NCBI GenBank assembly: GCA_947488905.1
Contig: CANLBJ010000001.1
Span: forward strand, 186,001 to 250,000
Length of the DNA: 64,000 nucleotides
Direction: 5' to 3'
DNA from: Ulvibacter algarum
Lineage (GTDB): Bacteria; Bacteroidota; Bacteroidia; Flavobacteriales; Flavobacteriaceae
The translations under genes were made by a program, and so were the position numbers. Positions 1 to 8,582 of this stretch are shown here, piece after piece (position 1 is the first letter of the stretch; each line of letters opens with the position of its first letter). Below the pieces are notes generated by a model. The model was not told the DNA's origin. It did not search any database and saw only the letters and a program-made list of their open reading frames with translations.

Positions 1-182
1 TCTTAGAGTTTTCTGTAGATGTGGTTCCACTAAAATTACTAGAGATGGGTTGCCTACCTGGTAATGAAGTAGAATTGGTACAAATAGCACCTTTTCAAGA
101 CCCTTTATACTTAAATATTAACGGGAGTCACCTAGCAATTAGAAAAGAAACTGCAGAAAAAATTGAGGTAAAACTCATTTAA
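1..182 (+). CDS. feoA: FeoA, ferrous iron transport protein A (3' part only)
   Basis: The window opens inside a reading frame that stops with TAA at 180-182. The visible 59 or so residues run from LEFSVDVVPLKLLEMG through a G(N)EVELVQIAPFQDPLYLNI stretch to an RKETAEKIEV ending. This is the C-terminal two thirds of the small SH3-like FeoA domain: the LLEMG-x-LPG turn, then a beta strand with P-x-x-DPL. FeoA is a cytosolic partner of FeoB in Fe(II) import. It sits 91 bp upstream of feoB on the same strand, as expected for a feoAB operon. The start lies outside the window. The gap to feoB holds one TTTCCGAAG motif (203-211) and a short CTTCGACTCTGCTC repeat. Confidence 0.9.
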   Translation, partial: LEFSVDVVPLKLLEMGCLPGNEVELVQIAPFQDPLYLNINGSHLAIRKETAEKIEVKLI

Positions 183-239
183 ATAAATTTAAGTATTGCC
201 TTTTTCCGAAGTTAAAAAAAGACACTACTAATAAAGAGC

Positions 240-257
240 ACTTCGACTCTGCTCTAA
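240..257. repeat. short CTTCGACT-type intergenic repeat
   Basis: ACTTCGACTCTGCTCTAA between feoA and feoB resembles the CTTCGACTnnGCTC repeat also seen at 40549 and, in variant form, at 30369 and 62647. It is a very short dispersed intergenic repeat of unknown function. Confidence 0.45.
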
Positions 258-273
258 GTAAATTTGTCGAAAT

Positions 274-2373
274 ATGGCTAAACAGATTAATGTTGCATTA
301 ATAGGAAACCCTAACACGGGTAAAACGTCTGTATTTAATAGACTTACAGGCCTTAACCAACAGGTAGGAAATTATCCCGGTATCACCGTTGAAAAAAAGC
401 AAGGAACTTGCAAGTTATCACGCAACGTAAAAGCACACGTGATTGATCTTCCCGGCACCTATAGCTTAAATGCTTCTTCACTAGATGAAAACGTAGTAAT
501 AGAATTATTACTTAACAAAAACGATAAAGATTTTCCAGATGTTGCTGTTGTAGTTGCAGATGTAGAAAATCTAAAAAGAAACCTTCTTCTTTTTACACAA
601 ATAAAAGACCTAGGAATCCCTACTATCCTCGCCATAAATATGGCAGATAGAATGAAGCGAAAAGCAATATCTTTAGATATTGAGATCTTAGAAGAAAAGC
701 TAGAAACAAAGATTGCCTTAATAAGCTCTAGAAAAAATGAAGGGTTTGACTCTCTTAAAGAGCTTATCACAAACTTTGGAAAACTTAACAACAAGCCTTG
801 CTTAAACGCCTCTGTAATTGCTCCTGAGTATTTTAACAGATTACGTAAAACCTTCCCTAATCAAGATTTATACAAGCTATGGTTAGTAATCACCCAAGAT
901 GTAAATTTTGGAAAACTAGACCGTCAAGAATTAAAAGTAGTTGCTAGTTTTAAAACAGAATCTGAGAGCAACCTTAAAAGACTTCAACAAAAAGAAACTA
1001 TTGCCCGCTACCAGTTTATCAACAAGGTTTTAAAAGAAACTCTCATTGTTGATGCTGCAAATGCAAAAGATTTAAGAAGTAGACTAGACAGAGTGTTAAT
1101 GCATAAATTTTGGGGCTATATTATTTTCTTCGGAATTTTACTCCTCATTTTTCAAGCAATTTTTGACTGGAGCACCTACCCAATGGACTGGATAGATAGC
1201 ACTTTTGCTTCTTTTAGTGAATGGACTAAAAGCGCCATGCCGGCAGGAGATTTTACAAACCTCATCGCCGAAGGTATCATACCTGGACTAGGCGGTATCG
1301 TTATTTTTATACCACAAATTGCATTTTTATTCTTGTTTATTTCAATCTTAGAAGAGAGTGGTTATATGAGTCGTGTGGTATTTTTAATGGACCGTGTTAT
1401 GCGACGTTTTGGGCTTAGCGGTAAAAGTGTCGTTCCTTTAATTTCTGGAACAGCCTGTGCAATACCAGCCATTATGGCAACAAGAAATATAGAAAACTGG
1501 AAAGAACGTCTCATTACTATTCTTGTAACACCATTTACTACTTGTGCAGCAAGATTACCTGTCTATCTTATTATTATTTCGTTAGTGATACCAGAACAAC
1601 GTGTACTTGGTATTTTTACTTTGCAAGGGCTCTCTTTACTATTTATGTACTTTTTAGGCTTTGCATCGGCTATTGTATCTGCTTGGTTATTAGACCGTTT
1701 TTTAAAGGTAAAAAGTAAAACATTTTTTGTGGTCGAAATGCCAAATTACAAGTTACCCTTGTTTAAAAACGTTGCTATTACGGTATTAGAAAAAACAAAG
1801 TCTTTTGTATTTGGGGCTGGTAAAATCATTCTTGCTATTTCAGTAATACTATGGGTGCTTGCCTCTTATGGGCCTGGAGATTTTAATAATGCAGAGTCAA
1901 TTGTTAATGAACAGCATATTTCAGAAACACTTACAGACCAAGAACTAGATACAAAAATCGCTGCCTTTAAACTAGAGCACAGTTACATAGGTATTCTTGG
2001 TAAAGGCATTGAGCCTGCAGTTGCTCCATTAGGGTACGACTGGAAAATAGGGATAGCCATTGTGAGTAGTTTTGCTGCTCGGGAGGTTTTTGTAGGAACA
2101 CTAGCAACTATTTATAGTGTAGGTAGTGAAGAAGAAGAAACCATTAAAAATAGAATGGCCGCAGAAGTAAACCCTATACTGGGAGGCCCTCTTTTTAATT
2201 TTGCAAGTGGTGTTTCACTCTTACTTTTTTATGCTTTTGCTATGCAATGTATGAGTACTATTGCCATTGTAAAAAAAGAAACCAATAGCTGGAAATGGCC
2301 TATATGGCAATTTACAGTAATGACAGCAATAGCATATATTGTTGCGCTAGGAGCTTATCAGTTTTTAAAGTAA
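274..2373 (+). CDS. feoB: Ferrous iron transporter FeoB
   Basis: Inner-membrane Fe(II) permease with an N-terminal G-protein domain. The GTPase motifs are all visible: G1 GNPNTGKTS at residues 11-19, G3 DLPG at 58-61, G4 NMAD at 122-125. A helical guanine-dissociation-inhibitor-like linker spans roughly residues 170-265. The membrane domain follows with the two Gate modules typical of FeoB, including the IFIPQIAFLF and SGTACAIPAIMATR segments, then FeoB C-terminal helices to residue 699, a normal length for the Bacteroidota form with separate FeoA. Start at ATG 274 gives the usual short N-terminus before the P-loop. It forms an operon with feoA upstream, and a small lipoprotein plus a FeoB-associated Cys-rich protein downstream. 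Confidence 0.97.
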   Translation: MAKQINVALIGNPNTGKTSVFNRLTGLNQQVGNYPGITVEKKQGTCKLSRNVKAHVIDLPGTYSLNASSLDENVVIELLLNKNDKDFPDVAVVVADVENLKRNLLLFTQIKDLGIPTILAINMADRMKRKAISLDIEILEEKLETKIALISSRKNEGFDSLKELITNFGKLNNKPCLNASVIAPEYFNRLRKTFPNQDLYKLWLVITQDVNFGKLDRQELKVVASFKTESESNLKRLQQKETIARYQFINKVLKETLIVDAANAKDLRSRLDRVLMHKFWGYIIFFGILLLIFQAIFDWSTYPMDWIDSTFASFSEWTKSAMPAGDFTNLIAEGIIPGLGGIVIFIPQIAFLFLFISILEESGYMSRVVFLMDRVMRRFGLSGKSVVPLISGTACAIPAIMATRNIENWKERLITILVTPFTTCAARLPVYLIIISLVIPEQRVLGIFTLQGLSLLFMYFLGFASAIVSAWLLDRFLKVKSKTFFVVEMPNYKLPLFKNVAITVLEKTKSFVFGAGKIILAISVILWVLASYGPGDFNNAESIVNEQHISETLTDQELDTKIAAFKLEHSYIGILGKGIEPAVAPLGYDWKIGIAIVSSFAAREVFVGTLATIYSVGSEEEETIKNRMAAEVNPILGGPLFNFASGVSLLLFYAFAMQCMSTIAIVKKETNSWKWPIWQFTVMTAIAYIVALGAYQFLK

Positions 2374-2477
2374 GAAGCTGTGAGAGTTGAGTATTGAGTA
2401 AAAATGAAAATTTTGTATCTTACATAACAATGTCGGAATCGAACTGCAACTAAATTATATAATAAGTAAAAAGTAAA

Positions 2478-2930
2478 ATGCGAATACTATCAATTTTAAT
2501 AACCATCTTACTCATTTCGTGTAGCACAAACGATGATTCGGGTTGTTTTGTAAGCGACATTGACTATACAAATCTTGAAGCTGCATACAGCTGCGAGAAC
2601 ACTAAATACCTAGTAGACATAGATTTACAAGATACATTTGTGCTCATAAACTCTCAAGCAGAATTTGACGCTCAAATAACCGGAACTTGTATGCCGCAAA
2701 TAGATTTTGAAACTTACACACTTATTATAGGTAAGCAAGGGTTAGCTAACGGCAACACCTCTATAAGCTATGACTATATAAATGATTGTGAGATAGACAC
2801 AAACACATTAACAGTGACATTTACACAAAATGCCACCACAGAAGCCCCTAATATCACCTACCATATTCTTTCTCCAAAAATCGCAGAAAGCACTACAGTA
2901 GAAGTAATTACAAATATCAGTACATTATGA
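2478..2930 (+). CDS. Small lipoprotein of unknown function in the feo operon
   Basis: A 150-residue protein with a type II signal peptide (MRILSILITILLISC, lipobox Cys at residue 15), so it is expected as a lipoprotein in the periplasm or outer membrane. I do not recognise the mature domain. It contains several Cys residues (for example CFVSD, AYSCENTK, GTCMP, NDCEID) and a beta-rich look. It begins 104 bp after feoB. Its stop TGA overlaps the ATG of the next gene as ATGA, so it is probably translationally coupled to the FeoB-associated protein. A role in iron uptake is only inferred from position. Confidence 0.8.
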   Translation: MRILSILITILLISCSTNDDSGCFVSDIDYTNLEAAYSCENTKYLVDIDLQDTFVLINSQAEFDAQITGTCMPQIDFETYTLIIGKQGLANGNTSISYDYINDCEIDTNTLTVTFTQNATTEAPNITYHILSPKIAESTTVEVITNISTL

Positions 2931-3091
2931 ACATTCAACTCATTTTAGTCATCATCACCTTCCTCTCAGCTGTAGGGTATATTCTTTACACTTTTGTTTT
3001 TAAATCTATACTACAAAAGAAGAAACGAGCTTTAGGCACGCTTGATGGCGGAAATACTAAATGTGGAAAGAGTGATTGCGGCTGTCATTAA
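2927..3091 (+). CDS. FeoB-associated Cys-rich membrane protein
   Basis: A 54-residue product beginning MNIQLILVIITFLSAVGY and ending GGNTKCGKSDCGCH. One transmembrane helix (about residues 3-27) is followed by a basic KKKR stretch and a C-terminal Cys-rich tail with C-x4-C-x-C. This architecture matches the small FeoB-associated Cys-rich membrane proteins commonly encoded next to feoB, thought to help deliver or handle iron at the membrane. The start ATG overlaps the preceding stop by 4 nt (ATGA). Coordinates were read by hand. Confidence 0.85.
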   Translation: MNIQLILVIITFLSAVGYILYTFVFKSILQKKKRALGTLDGGNTKCGKSDCGCH

Positions 3092-3130
3092 TTTGCTGCT
3101 GCAGGCCATCAATAATAGACTAAGGTCAAT

Positions 3131-3166
3131 TTTCTTTTTAGAGAATTAACCTCTAAATAAAAAGAA
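3131..3166. terminator. Probable bidirectional terminator between feo and mnt operons
   Basis: TTTCTTTTTAGAG and CTCTAAATAAAAAGAAA form an imperfect inverted repeat around AATTAAC, with A- and T-rich outer arms suiting termination from either side. It overlaps the last codons and the stop of the minus-strand permease gene and lies 40 bp after the FeoB-associated gene. Confidence 0.45.
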
Positions 3167-4306
3167 ATCATCTTTTAGGTGCTCTATATTTTCATCTTTA
3201 TTTGTGATGATATATTCTAATGCAATATTTGTAAAGTTGCTACCTTTTTCTGTGAGCGAGACTAATTGATTATCAATAGAGATTAGATTATTTTTCTCTG
3301 CCAAATCTACCACACTTTTAGCCCTAATTTTTTGCCAGTTTATATGTTCGCGTAAATGGTTAATGTGACGCTCTTCTTCTTCAGTATGATTATTTAAATG
3401 TAATAAGAAAGTAAGCAATGATACTTCTATGCGTTGTTGCTTTTGCCTGTACATTACAGCAATCAATCCTTTTTTTGGAGCAAATAGATATACTATTAAA
3501 AATACCAACCCTAACATGGTAGAAATAGACCCTGCAATAGAAGCATCTAACCAGTGTGCTAACCAATAGCCCGATATTGCAGAAAACACGCCAAATAATA
3601 CCGAAAGCAACAACATCTTCTTCAAATCTGAAGTCAATAAATAAGAGGTTGCCGCAGGGGCTATCATTAGGGCAACAACTAGTATGGCTCCAACTGCCTC
3701 AAAAGCACCTACTACTGTAATAGAAGAAATAGACATCAATCCATAATGTAATATAACTGGCGAAAAACCAAGTGCAGAAGATAGCCCAACGTCAAAAGTG
3801 CTCACCTTTAACTCTTTAAAAAAGAGTAAAAGTAACGCAACAGTAATCACTAGAATGACACCCATTACCCATAAAGACTTAGGTCCCACATCTACACCAC
3901 TCATCATCAAACGGTCAAAAGGTGCAAAGGCGAGTTCACCCAATAATACGGCGTCTACATCAAGATGCACATCATTAGCGTTCTTGGCAATCAAAATAAC
4001 ACCAATACTAAACAACGCAGGAAAAACTAAACCAATGGCGGTATCCTCTTTTACTAATCCCGTTTTTTGAATCCACTCAACAAGCACCACTGTTATTATT
4101 CCGGTAAAAGCAGCAAAAATAATCAACAATGGCGAGTTTAAATCTTGCGTGATAAAAAACCCAAGTACCAATCCTGGCAATATAGAATGACTAATCGCAT
4201 CACTAATCAAAGCCATTTTCCGAAGCACCAAAAACACGCCTGGTATAGCACAAGCAACGGCCACCACTGCGGCAATTAACTGTATTTCTATTTGTGGATT
4301 ACTCAT
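3146..4306 (-). CDS. Metal ABC transporter permease with C-terminal winged-helix domain (second permease)
   Basis: Membrane subunit of a zinc/manganese/iron ABC importer (ABC-3 family; ZnuB, MntB, SitD type). About eight or nine hydrophobic helices fill residues 10-275, with the family pattern VFLVLRKMALISDAISHS near the N-terminus and GAILVVALMIAPAATSYL further on. After residue 300 comes a soluble tail with HLREHINWQK and LVSLTEKGSNFTNIA, which looks like a DtxR-family winged helix. A longer frame reaches 4345, but ATG 4306 (MSNPQIEIQL) is a better start: it overlaps the previous permease stop by 8 nt and avoids a charged 13-residue extension. It is the last gene of the operon. Confidence 0.9.
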   Translation of the reverse strand: MSNPQIEIQLIAAVVAVACAIPGVFLVLRKMALISDAISHSILPGLVLGFFITQDLNSPLLIIFAAFTGIITVVLVEWIQKTGLVKEDTAIGLVFPALFSIGVILIAKNANDVHLDVDAVLLGELAFAPFDRLMMSGVDVGPKSLWVMGVILVITVALLLLFFKELKVSTFDVGLSSALGFSPVILHYGLMSISSITVVGAFEAVGAILVVALMIAPAATSYLLTSDLKKMLLLSVLFGVFSAISGYWLAHWLDASIAGSISTMLGLVFLIVYLFAPKKGLIAVMYRQKQQRIEVSLLTFLLHLNNHTEEEERHINHLREHINWQKIRAKSVVDLAEKNNLISIDNQLVSLTEKGSNFTNIALEYIITNKDENIEHLKDDFFLFRG

Positions 4307-5423
4307 TATCGTCTTTTTTATCAAACATAGTTTGAGCCTCTTCAAACCCTTTTTGAGTTAAAGCCCATTCTTGTCCGTTGAGGGATATCCACCCCTTTTC
4401 TACCATTTCTTTTAAGGAGCTTTTTGCAAAACCCTGAAAATTATTTAAAATCTTAATTGCGTGCGGGTGAGAGATATTCTCGTGTGTTTCTACAATACCA
4501 AACATAAATTGCAAAGTCTTTTTTAACTGTAGATCCCTCCTATTTCTTCGGAAACGTAATTGACGGAACAAAAGCCCTCTCCCCGGAGAAAATATGAATG
4601 AAAACAAGACAAAAACACTAGCCACTAAAACAATTACTGGCCCAGTAGATAAGTTGTTTTGACTTGCACTAATAGCCGTACCAAACACACCAGAAAAAGC
4701 GCCAAAAATTGCTGCAAGAAAAACCATCACACTTAGCTTATTAGTCCACTGTCTGGCTGCAGCTGCAGGCGCTAATAACATCGCGCTCATTAACACAACA
4801 CCTACCGTTTGTAAACCTAACACAATAGCCAATACAATAAAAAAGGTAATAGTGATATCTATAAACTTAGTGTTAAAGCCTAAAGTCTTTGTATAATCTG
4901 CATCAAAAAGGAGTATTTTAAATTCTTTCCAGAAAAGTAACATCACAATAAGTGCGAGCCCAGTTACAATGAGCATCAATATCACATCACTCTCAACAAG
5001 AGTGGCTGCTTGCCCAAACAGATATTTATCTAATCCTGCTTGGTTAGCATTAGGTTGTTTCTGAATATATGTCAATAATAACATCCCAAAACCAAAAAAC
5101 AAACTCAAGACTAATCCTAGTGCAGTATCACTTTTTAAGTGAGTCTTCTTTGTCATTCCTCTAATCCAGAACGTCCCTATTAATCCACTCACTAAAGCCC
5201 CTAATAATAACGTGTTTGTATCCTTTGCACCCGTAATCAAAAATGCCACCGCAATTCCTGGTAAGGCAGCATGAGAAATAGCATCACCCAACAAACTCTG
5301 TTTTCTAAGCACTGCAAAACTACCTAACATACCACAAATTGCCCCCAATACTGCTGTCCCTAGCGTAATGGTACGCAAGGTGTAGTCTGTGAATAGAAGA
5401 TTGAAATATTCGGTGATTGTCAT
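4299..5423 (-). CDS. Metal ABC transporter permease with C-terminal winged-helix domain (first permease)
   Basis: 374-residue ABC-3 family permease, paralogous to the next gene; the two probably form the heterodimeric channel of the importer. Hydrophobic helices run to about residue 280. The family signatures FAVLRKQSLLGDAISHAALPG (N-terminal, in parts) and VLMSAMLLAPAAAARQW are clear. From about residue 295 there is a basic stretch (RQLRFRRNRRD) and then a soluble winged-helix-like region ending SLNGQEWALTQKGFEEAQ. Such a tail is common in Bacteroidota and Firmicutes importers of this class. Start ATG 5423 is 13 bp after the ATPase stop. Confidence 0.92.
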   Translation of the reverse strand: MTITEYFNLLFTDYTLRTITLGTAVLGAICGMLGSFAVLRKQSLLGDAISHAALPGIAVAFLITGAKDTNTLLLGALVSGLIGTFWIRGMTKKTHLKSDTALGLVLSLFFGFGMLLLTYIQKQPNANQAGLDKYLFGQAATLVESDVILMLIVTGLALIVMLLFWKEFKILLFDADYTKTLGFNTKFIDITITFFIVLAIVLGLQTVGVVLMSAMLLAPAAAARQWTNKLSVMVFLAAIFGAFSGVFGTAISASQNNLSTGPVIVLVASVFVLFSFIFSPGRGLLFRQLRFRRNRRDLQLKKTLQFMFGIVETHENISHPHAIKILNNFQGFAKSSLKEMVEKGWISLNGQEWALTQKGFEEAQTMFDKKDDNE

Positions 5424-5436
5424 TTAATAGAATGTC

Positions 5437-6174
5437 TTACTTATTAACTGCCACTTTATAATTAATCCCGTATGTTTTTGTTAAATTATCATCATTAAAG
5501 ATGTCTTTAACTGGCCCAGTAGCAATCTTTTTTACGTTTAAAAATGTCACCCAGTCAAAATATTCTGGCACTGTCTGTAAATCGTGATGTACTACAACCA
5601 CTGTTTTACCAGCTTTCCTCAATTCTTTTAAGATGTTAATGATTGCAATTTCAGTTGTGGCATCTACTCCTTGAAAAGGCTCATCCATAAAATAGATAGA
5701 AGCATTTTGCACCAAGGCTCGAGCCAAAAAAACGCGTTGCTGTTGCCCACCACTCAATTGACTAATCTGCCTGCTTTTAAAAGACAACATTCCTACTTTT
5801 TCAAGTGCTTCTAGTGATGCTTTCTTCTCTTTTTTTCCTGGACGCTTTATCCAACCTAGGCTCCCGTAGGTACCCATCATAACTACATCTAGGGCAGTGG
5901 TTGGGAAATCCCAATCTACACTTCCCTTTTGAGGCACATAAGCAACAAGTTGTCGTTGTTTTTTATATGGTTTACCATAGATTGACACACTTCCGGCTAT
6001 TGGATCTATAATGCCTAAAATAGATTTAATTAAAGTAGATTTCCCTGCGCCATTAGGCCCAACAATGGCCATCAGTACTGCTTCTGGGACTACAAGGTCA
6101 ATATCCCAAAGTACGGGCTTATAGTTATAAGCTACCGTTAAATCATCTACTTGTATGGCTATTTTATCACTCAT
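5437..6174 (-). CDS. Metal ABC transporter ATP-binding protein
   Basis: 245-residue ATPase that powers the Mn/Zn/Fe importer from the cytosolic face. Walker [10 protein letters not shown] lies at residues 39-47, the Q-loop at [12 protein letters not shown] (80-91), the ABC signature LSGGQ at 140-144, Walker B YFMDEP at 161-166, and the H-loop in VVVHHDL near 195. The VDWDFP segment after the Q-loop is typical of the MntB/SitB/ZnuC group of ATPases for metals. It lies 4 bp after the binding-protein gene. Confidence 0.95.
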   Translation of the reverse strand: MSDKIAIQVDDLTVAYNYKPVLWDIDLVVPEAVLMAIVGPNGAGKSTLIKSILGIIDPIAGSVSIYGKPYKKQRQLVAYVPQKGSVDWDFPTTALDVVMMGTYGSLGWIKRPGKKEKKASLEALEKVGMLSFKSRQISQLSGGQQQRVFLARALVQNASIYFMDEPFQGVDATTEIAIINILKELRKAGKTVVVVHHDLQTVPEYFDWVTFLNVKKIATGPVKDIFNDDNLTKTYGINYKVAVNK

Positions 6175-6178
6175 AATT

Positions 6179-7084
6179 TTATTTCAACGCATTGACAATA
6201 GTGTTTACATTATAAGTAAACATCCCAACATAAGTACCCTCTACAGTTCCTGTATTTCCTAGGGCATCACTATATAAAGAACCTCCTATCACTACTTCGT
6301 GATCTTTAGAAAGCACTGCTGCTTGCAACGCTTCTATTGTTCTTCTTGGTACAGAGCTCTCTACAAATATTGCTTTTACTTTGTTGTCTATAATAAACTG
6401 ACTTAAACGTTGTACATCTTGTACACCAGCCTCTGTAGCCGTAGATAGCCCTTGCAAGCCTACTACTTTAAAACCATAGGCTTTTCCGAAGTAATTAAAC
6501 GCATCGTGTGCTGTCACTAAAATTCTTTTTTCTTCTGGTAAGGTTGCAATTTTTTCTTTTACTGAAATTTCAAGAGCATCTAGTTTCGCTAAAAATTGTT
6601 TTTCATTTTCTTTAAAAGCAATTGCATTTTTAGGATCAGCCTCAGAAAGTTGTTCTGTCACTTTTTTTGCAAACTGTTTAAAAAACCCAATGTTAAACCA
6701 AACGTGAGGGTCATAGTTAGAAGCAAAATACTCGCTACCTATCAACTCCTCTTTTGGTAAAAACTCACCTAGACCAACTGTCTTTTTACTGTTGCCCATT
6801 TTCTCAAACACCTCAACAAGTTTGCCTTCTAGGTGTAATCCATTATAAAAAATAATATCTGCTCCTGCTAGTTTAGACACATCACCCTCACTTGCTTTGT
6901 ATAAATGTGGATCTACACCTGCACCCATTAAGCCTTGCGTTTCTATAAGATCTCCACCTATATTCTCTACAAGATCTGTGAGCATTGTAGTGGTTGTGAC
7001 AACTTTAAGTTTACCGTTTTCTTCTACCTTGCTTTTACAACTTAGTAAAGTGATTACTGATAATAGTATTATAAAATTTTTCAT
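6179..7084 (-). CDS. Metal ABC transporter substrate-binding lipoprotein
   Basis: Cluster A-I solute-binding protein (ZnuA/SitA/MntA/TroA type) that captures Mn, Zn or Fe in the periplasm. A lipoprotein signal ([16 protein letters not shown]) ends at a lipobox Cys. Probable metal ligands follow in the family order: His in GVDPHLYK, His in YDPHVWFN, Glu in FVESSVPRR and Asp in [10 protein letters not shown]. There is no His-rich loop of the kind found in many zinc-specific ZnuA proteins, which mildly favours manganese or iron. I chose ATG 7084 because it gives a canonical signal; an in-frame ATG at 7108 overlaps the repressor stop by one base (TAATG) and would add eight residues. Confidence 0.92.
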   Translation of the reverse strand: MKNFIILLSVITLLSCKSKVEENGKLKVVTTTTMLTDLVENIGGDLIETQGLMGAGVDPHLYKASEGDVSKLAGADIIFYNGLHLEGKLVEVFEKMGNSKKTVGLGEFLPKEELIGSEYFASNYDPHVWFNIGFFKQFAKKVTEQLSEADPKNAIAFKENEKQFLAKLDALEISVKEKIATLPEEKRILVTAHDAFNYFGKAYGFKVVGLQGLSTATEAGVQDVQRLSQFIIDNKVKAIFVESSVPRRTIEALQAAVLSKDHEVVIGGSLYSDALGNTGTVEGTYVGMFTYNVNTIVNALK

Positions 7085-7107
7085 TTTTCTGAAATTATAA
7101 TAATTCA

Positions 7108-7764
7108 TTAATTAGTCTGTACGTATAAATTTTCGGCAATTTTTTTTGAGATAAAAGACTGGTCTCTACCCACTTGAATAACCATAGAACCATCAAAAAA
7201 CTCTTTACCTAACACATTGATTTTTGTACCTATACTTATGTTTTTTTTATCTAAAAACTGTAGAAATTCTGGGCTTGATTCTTTAACGCCTACACAAACA
7301 CCGCGTTGTCCTTTTTTGAGTTTAGATAGTAATTTTTTTTCTGTTCTCTTGAAGTTTCCGTTAGCATCTGGTATAGGGTCTCCGTGTGGATCAAAATCTG
7401 GGCTCCCTAAATACTTGTCTAGCCTATTAATTAGCTCATCACTCTGTATATGCTCTAATTGCTCTGCAATATCATGCACTGCATCCCAATGAAAATCTAG
7501 CTTATCTACTAGAAAAACCTCCCATAGTCTGTGTTTTCTAATCACACCGGCTGCAACTTTTTTACCTTGTTCAGTTAGGGTAGCCCCTTTGTATTTTTTA
7601 TAAGAAAGTACTTTTTTGTCTGCTAATTTTTGTACCATATCTGTTACAGATGATGGCTTTGTATCCATAGCATCTGCTATGGCATTTGTAGACACTTCTT
7701 TTTCACTTTGTGACTGTAAGTGATAAATAGCTTTAATATAATTTTCCTCTGCGTACGTAAACAT
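7108..7764 (-). CDS. DtxR/MntR-family metal-dependent transcriptional repressor
   Basis: 218-residue iron- or manganese-dependent regulator. The N-terminal winged helix (residues about 3-65) contains AEENYIKAIYHL and the recognition helix region DTKPSSVTDMVQKL. The dimerisation domain follows with the metal-site residues of the family (RKHRLWEVFL, EHIQSDELINRLDKYL, DPHGDPIP), and a C-terminal SH3-like FeoA domain covers about 150-215. It is the first gene of the importer operon and probably represses it when metal is plentiful. A palindrome TTTAGACTAGACTAAA lies 44 bp upstream. A -7 element ends only 5 nt before the ATG, so the mRNA may be leaderless. Confidence 0.94.
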   Translation of the reverse strand: MFTYAEENYIKAIYHLQSQSEKEVSTNAIADAMDTKPSSVTDMVQKLADKKVLSYKKYKGATLTEQGKKVAAGVIRKHRLWEVFLVDKLDFHWDAVHDIAEQLEHIQSDELINRLDKYLGSPDFDPHGDPIPDANGNFKRTEKKLLSKLKKGQRGVCVGVKESSPEFLQFLDKKNISIGTKINVLGKEFFDGSMVIQVGRDQSFISKKIAENLYVQTN

Positions 7765-7768
7765 ACGG

Positions 7769-7776
7769 CAAAGGTA
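7769..7776 (-). promoter_or_regulatory. -7 promoter element of the mnt/dtxR operon
   Basis: On the minus strand this reads TACCTTTG, matching TAnnTTTG. No TTG is seen at the expected -33 distance. It lies directly before ATG 7764. Confidence 0.55.
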
Positions 7777-7807
7777 AAATTATTTTTTGATATGTAGTGA
7801 TTTAATA

Positions 7808-7823
7808 TTTAGACTAGACTAAA
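7808..7823. promoter_or_regulatory. Probable MntR/DtxR operator
   Basis: TTTAGACTAGACTAAA is a 16-bp near-perfect inverted repeat (TTTAG at one end, CTAAA at the other) that fits the general DtxR/MntR/SirR operator pattern TTTAGnCTAGnCTAAA. It sits upstream of the -7 element of the repressor gene and overlaps the stop codon of the djlA-like gene. Autoregulation of the importer operon is inferred. Confidence 0.65.
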
Positions 7824-8553
7824 AACCTCTCTCTTTTTGCAGTTGATCATAAGCCTCTTGCACCTTTAAGAACTTCTCTTCTGCACCTTTCTGGTAGGCT
7901 TTATCCATGTGTACTAGCTTATCTGGATGGTATTTTTTTGCCATAGTACGGTATGCTTTTTTAACTTCGGCATCTGTGGCGCTTTTGTCTATCTCTAAAA
8001 TCTTATAAGCGCTATCTGGCTTTTTAAAGAACATTGCTTTTATGCTAGAAAAATCTGCTCCTTGTATAGATAGATAACCTGCTATTTGCTGGATTACATT
8101 CACCTCTGATGTTGTTACATGCCCATCTGCATTTGCAATACTAAACAAGAAATGTAGTATTTGTAATCTACTTTCATATCGGGTTCTTGCTCTTAAGTGC
8201 ATTGAGATACGTTGTGCAGAAACATCCCGTTTTTTTATAACATCATTAAAAACTTTAAACGTAGCGTTTGCTCTTTCTTTACCATAAGCTTGCACAAAAT
8301 ACTGACGCACATAGTCAAGCTCAGTCTGGCTTACTTTACCGTCTGCTTTAATAACAAATGATGAGAGAGATAATAAATTGAGCTCAAAATCTGCGGGTGA
8401 AACTTGATCACCTCTACTTCTTTGTTGTTGAAAAACATCACCAAAACCGCCACCGCCAGAATACGTTCTTCGCTGGCCTCCACCAGATTTTCCCATCTGG
8501 CTAAATAAATATCGTACCACCCAAAAGGCAATAAGAATAAGTAAATACTTCAT
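7819..8553 (-). CDS. TerB/DnaJ-domain co-chaperone (DjlA-like)
   Basis: 244-residue membrane-anchored co-chaperone. One N-terminal transmembrane helix (MKYLLILIAFWVVRYLF) is followed by a Gly-rich linker, a TerB-like helical domain (FVIKADGKVSQTELDYV at about 65-80; the second repeat IANADGHVTTSEVNVIQ) and a C-terminal J-domain with the HPD tripeptide in KKYHPDKL. It is expected to stimulate an Hsp70 (DnaK). The frame extends to a TTG at 8577, but that codon lies inside the -7 promoter element at 8575-8582, so ATG 8553 is the start. E. coli DjlA has the same TM-TerB-J order. Confidence 0.88.
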   Translation of the reverse strand: MKYLLILIAFWVVRYLFSQMGKSGGGQRRTYSGGGGFGDVFQQQRSRGDQVSPADFELNLLSLSSFVIKADGKVSQTELDYVRQYFVQAYGKERANATFKVFNDVIKKRDVSAQRISMHLRARTRYESRLQILHFLFSIANADGHVTTSEVNVIQQIAGYLSIQGADFSSIKAMFFKKPDSAYKILEIDKSATDAEVKKAYRTMAKKYHPDKLVHMDKAYQKGAEEKFLKVQEAYDQLQKERGF

Positions 8554-8574
8554 AAAATAAATAACATTGAAATG

Positions 8575-8582
8575 CAAAGATA
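8575..8582 (-). promoter_or_regulatory. -7 promoter element of the djlA-like gene
   Basis: Minus strand TATCTTTG, an exact TAnnTTTG match, 21 nt before ATG 8553. It decides the start codon of this gene. Confidence 0.6.

Noticed and set aside
2400-2477. Possible tRNA-like sequence near GGAATCGAACTGCAAC
   Set aside because: No cloverleaf could be built around it.
8554-8577. TTG start at 8577 for the djlA-like gene
   Set aside because: The codon lies inside the -7 promoter element TATCTTTG.
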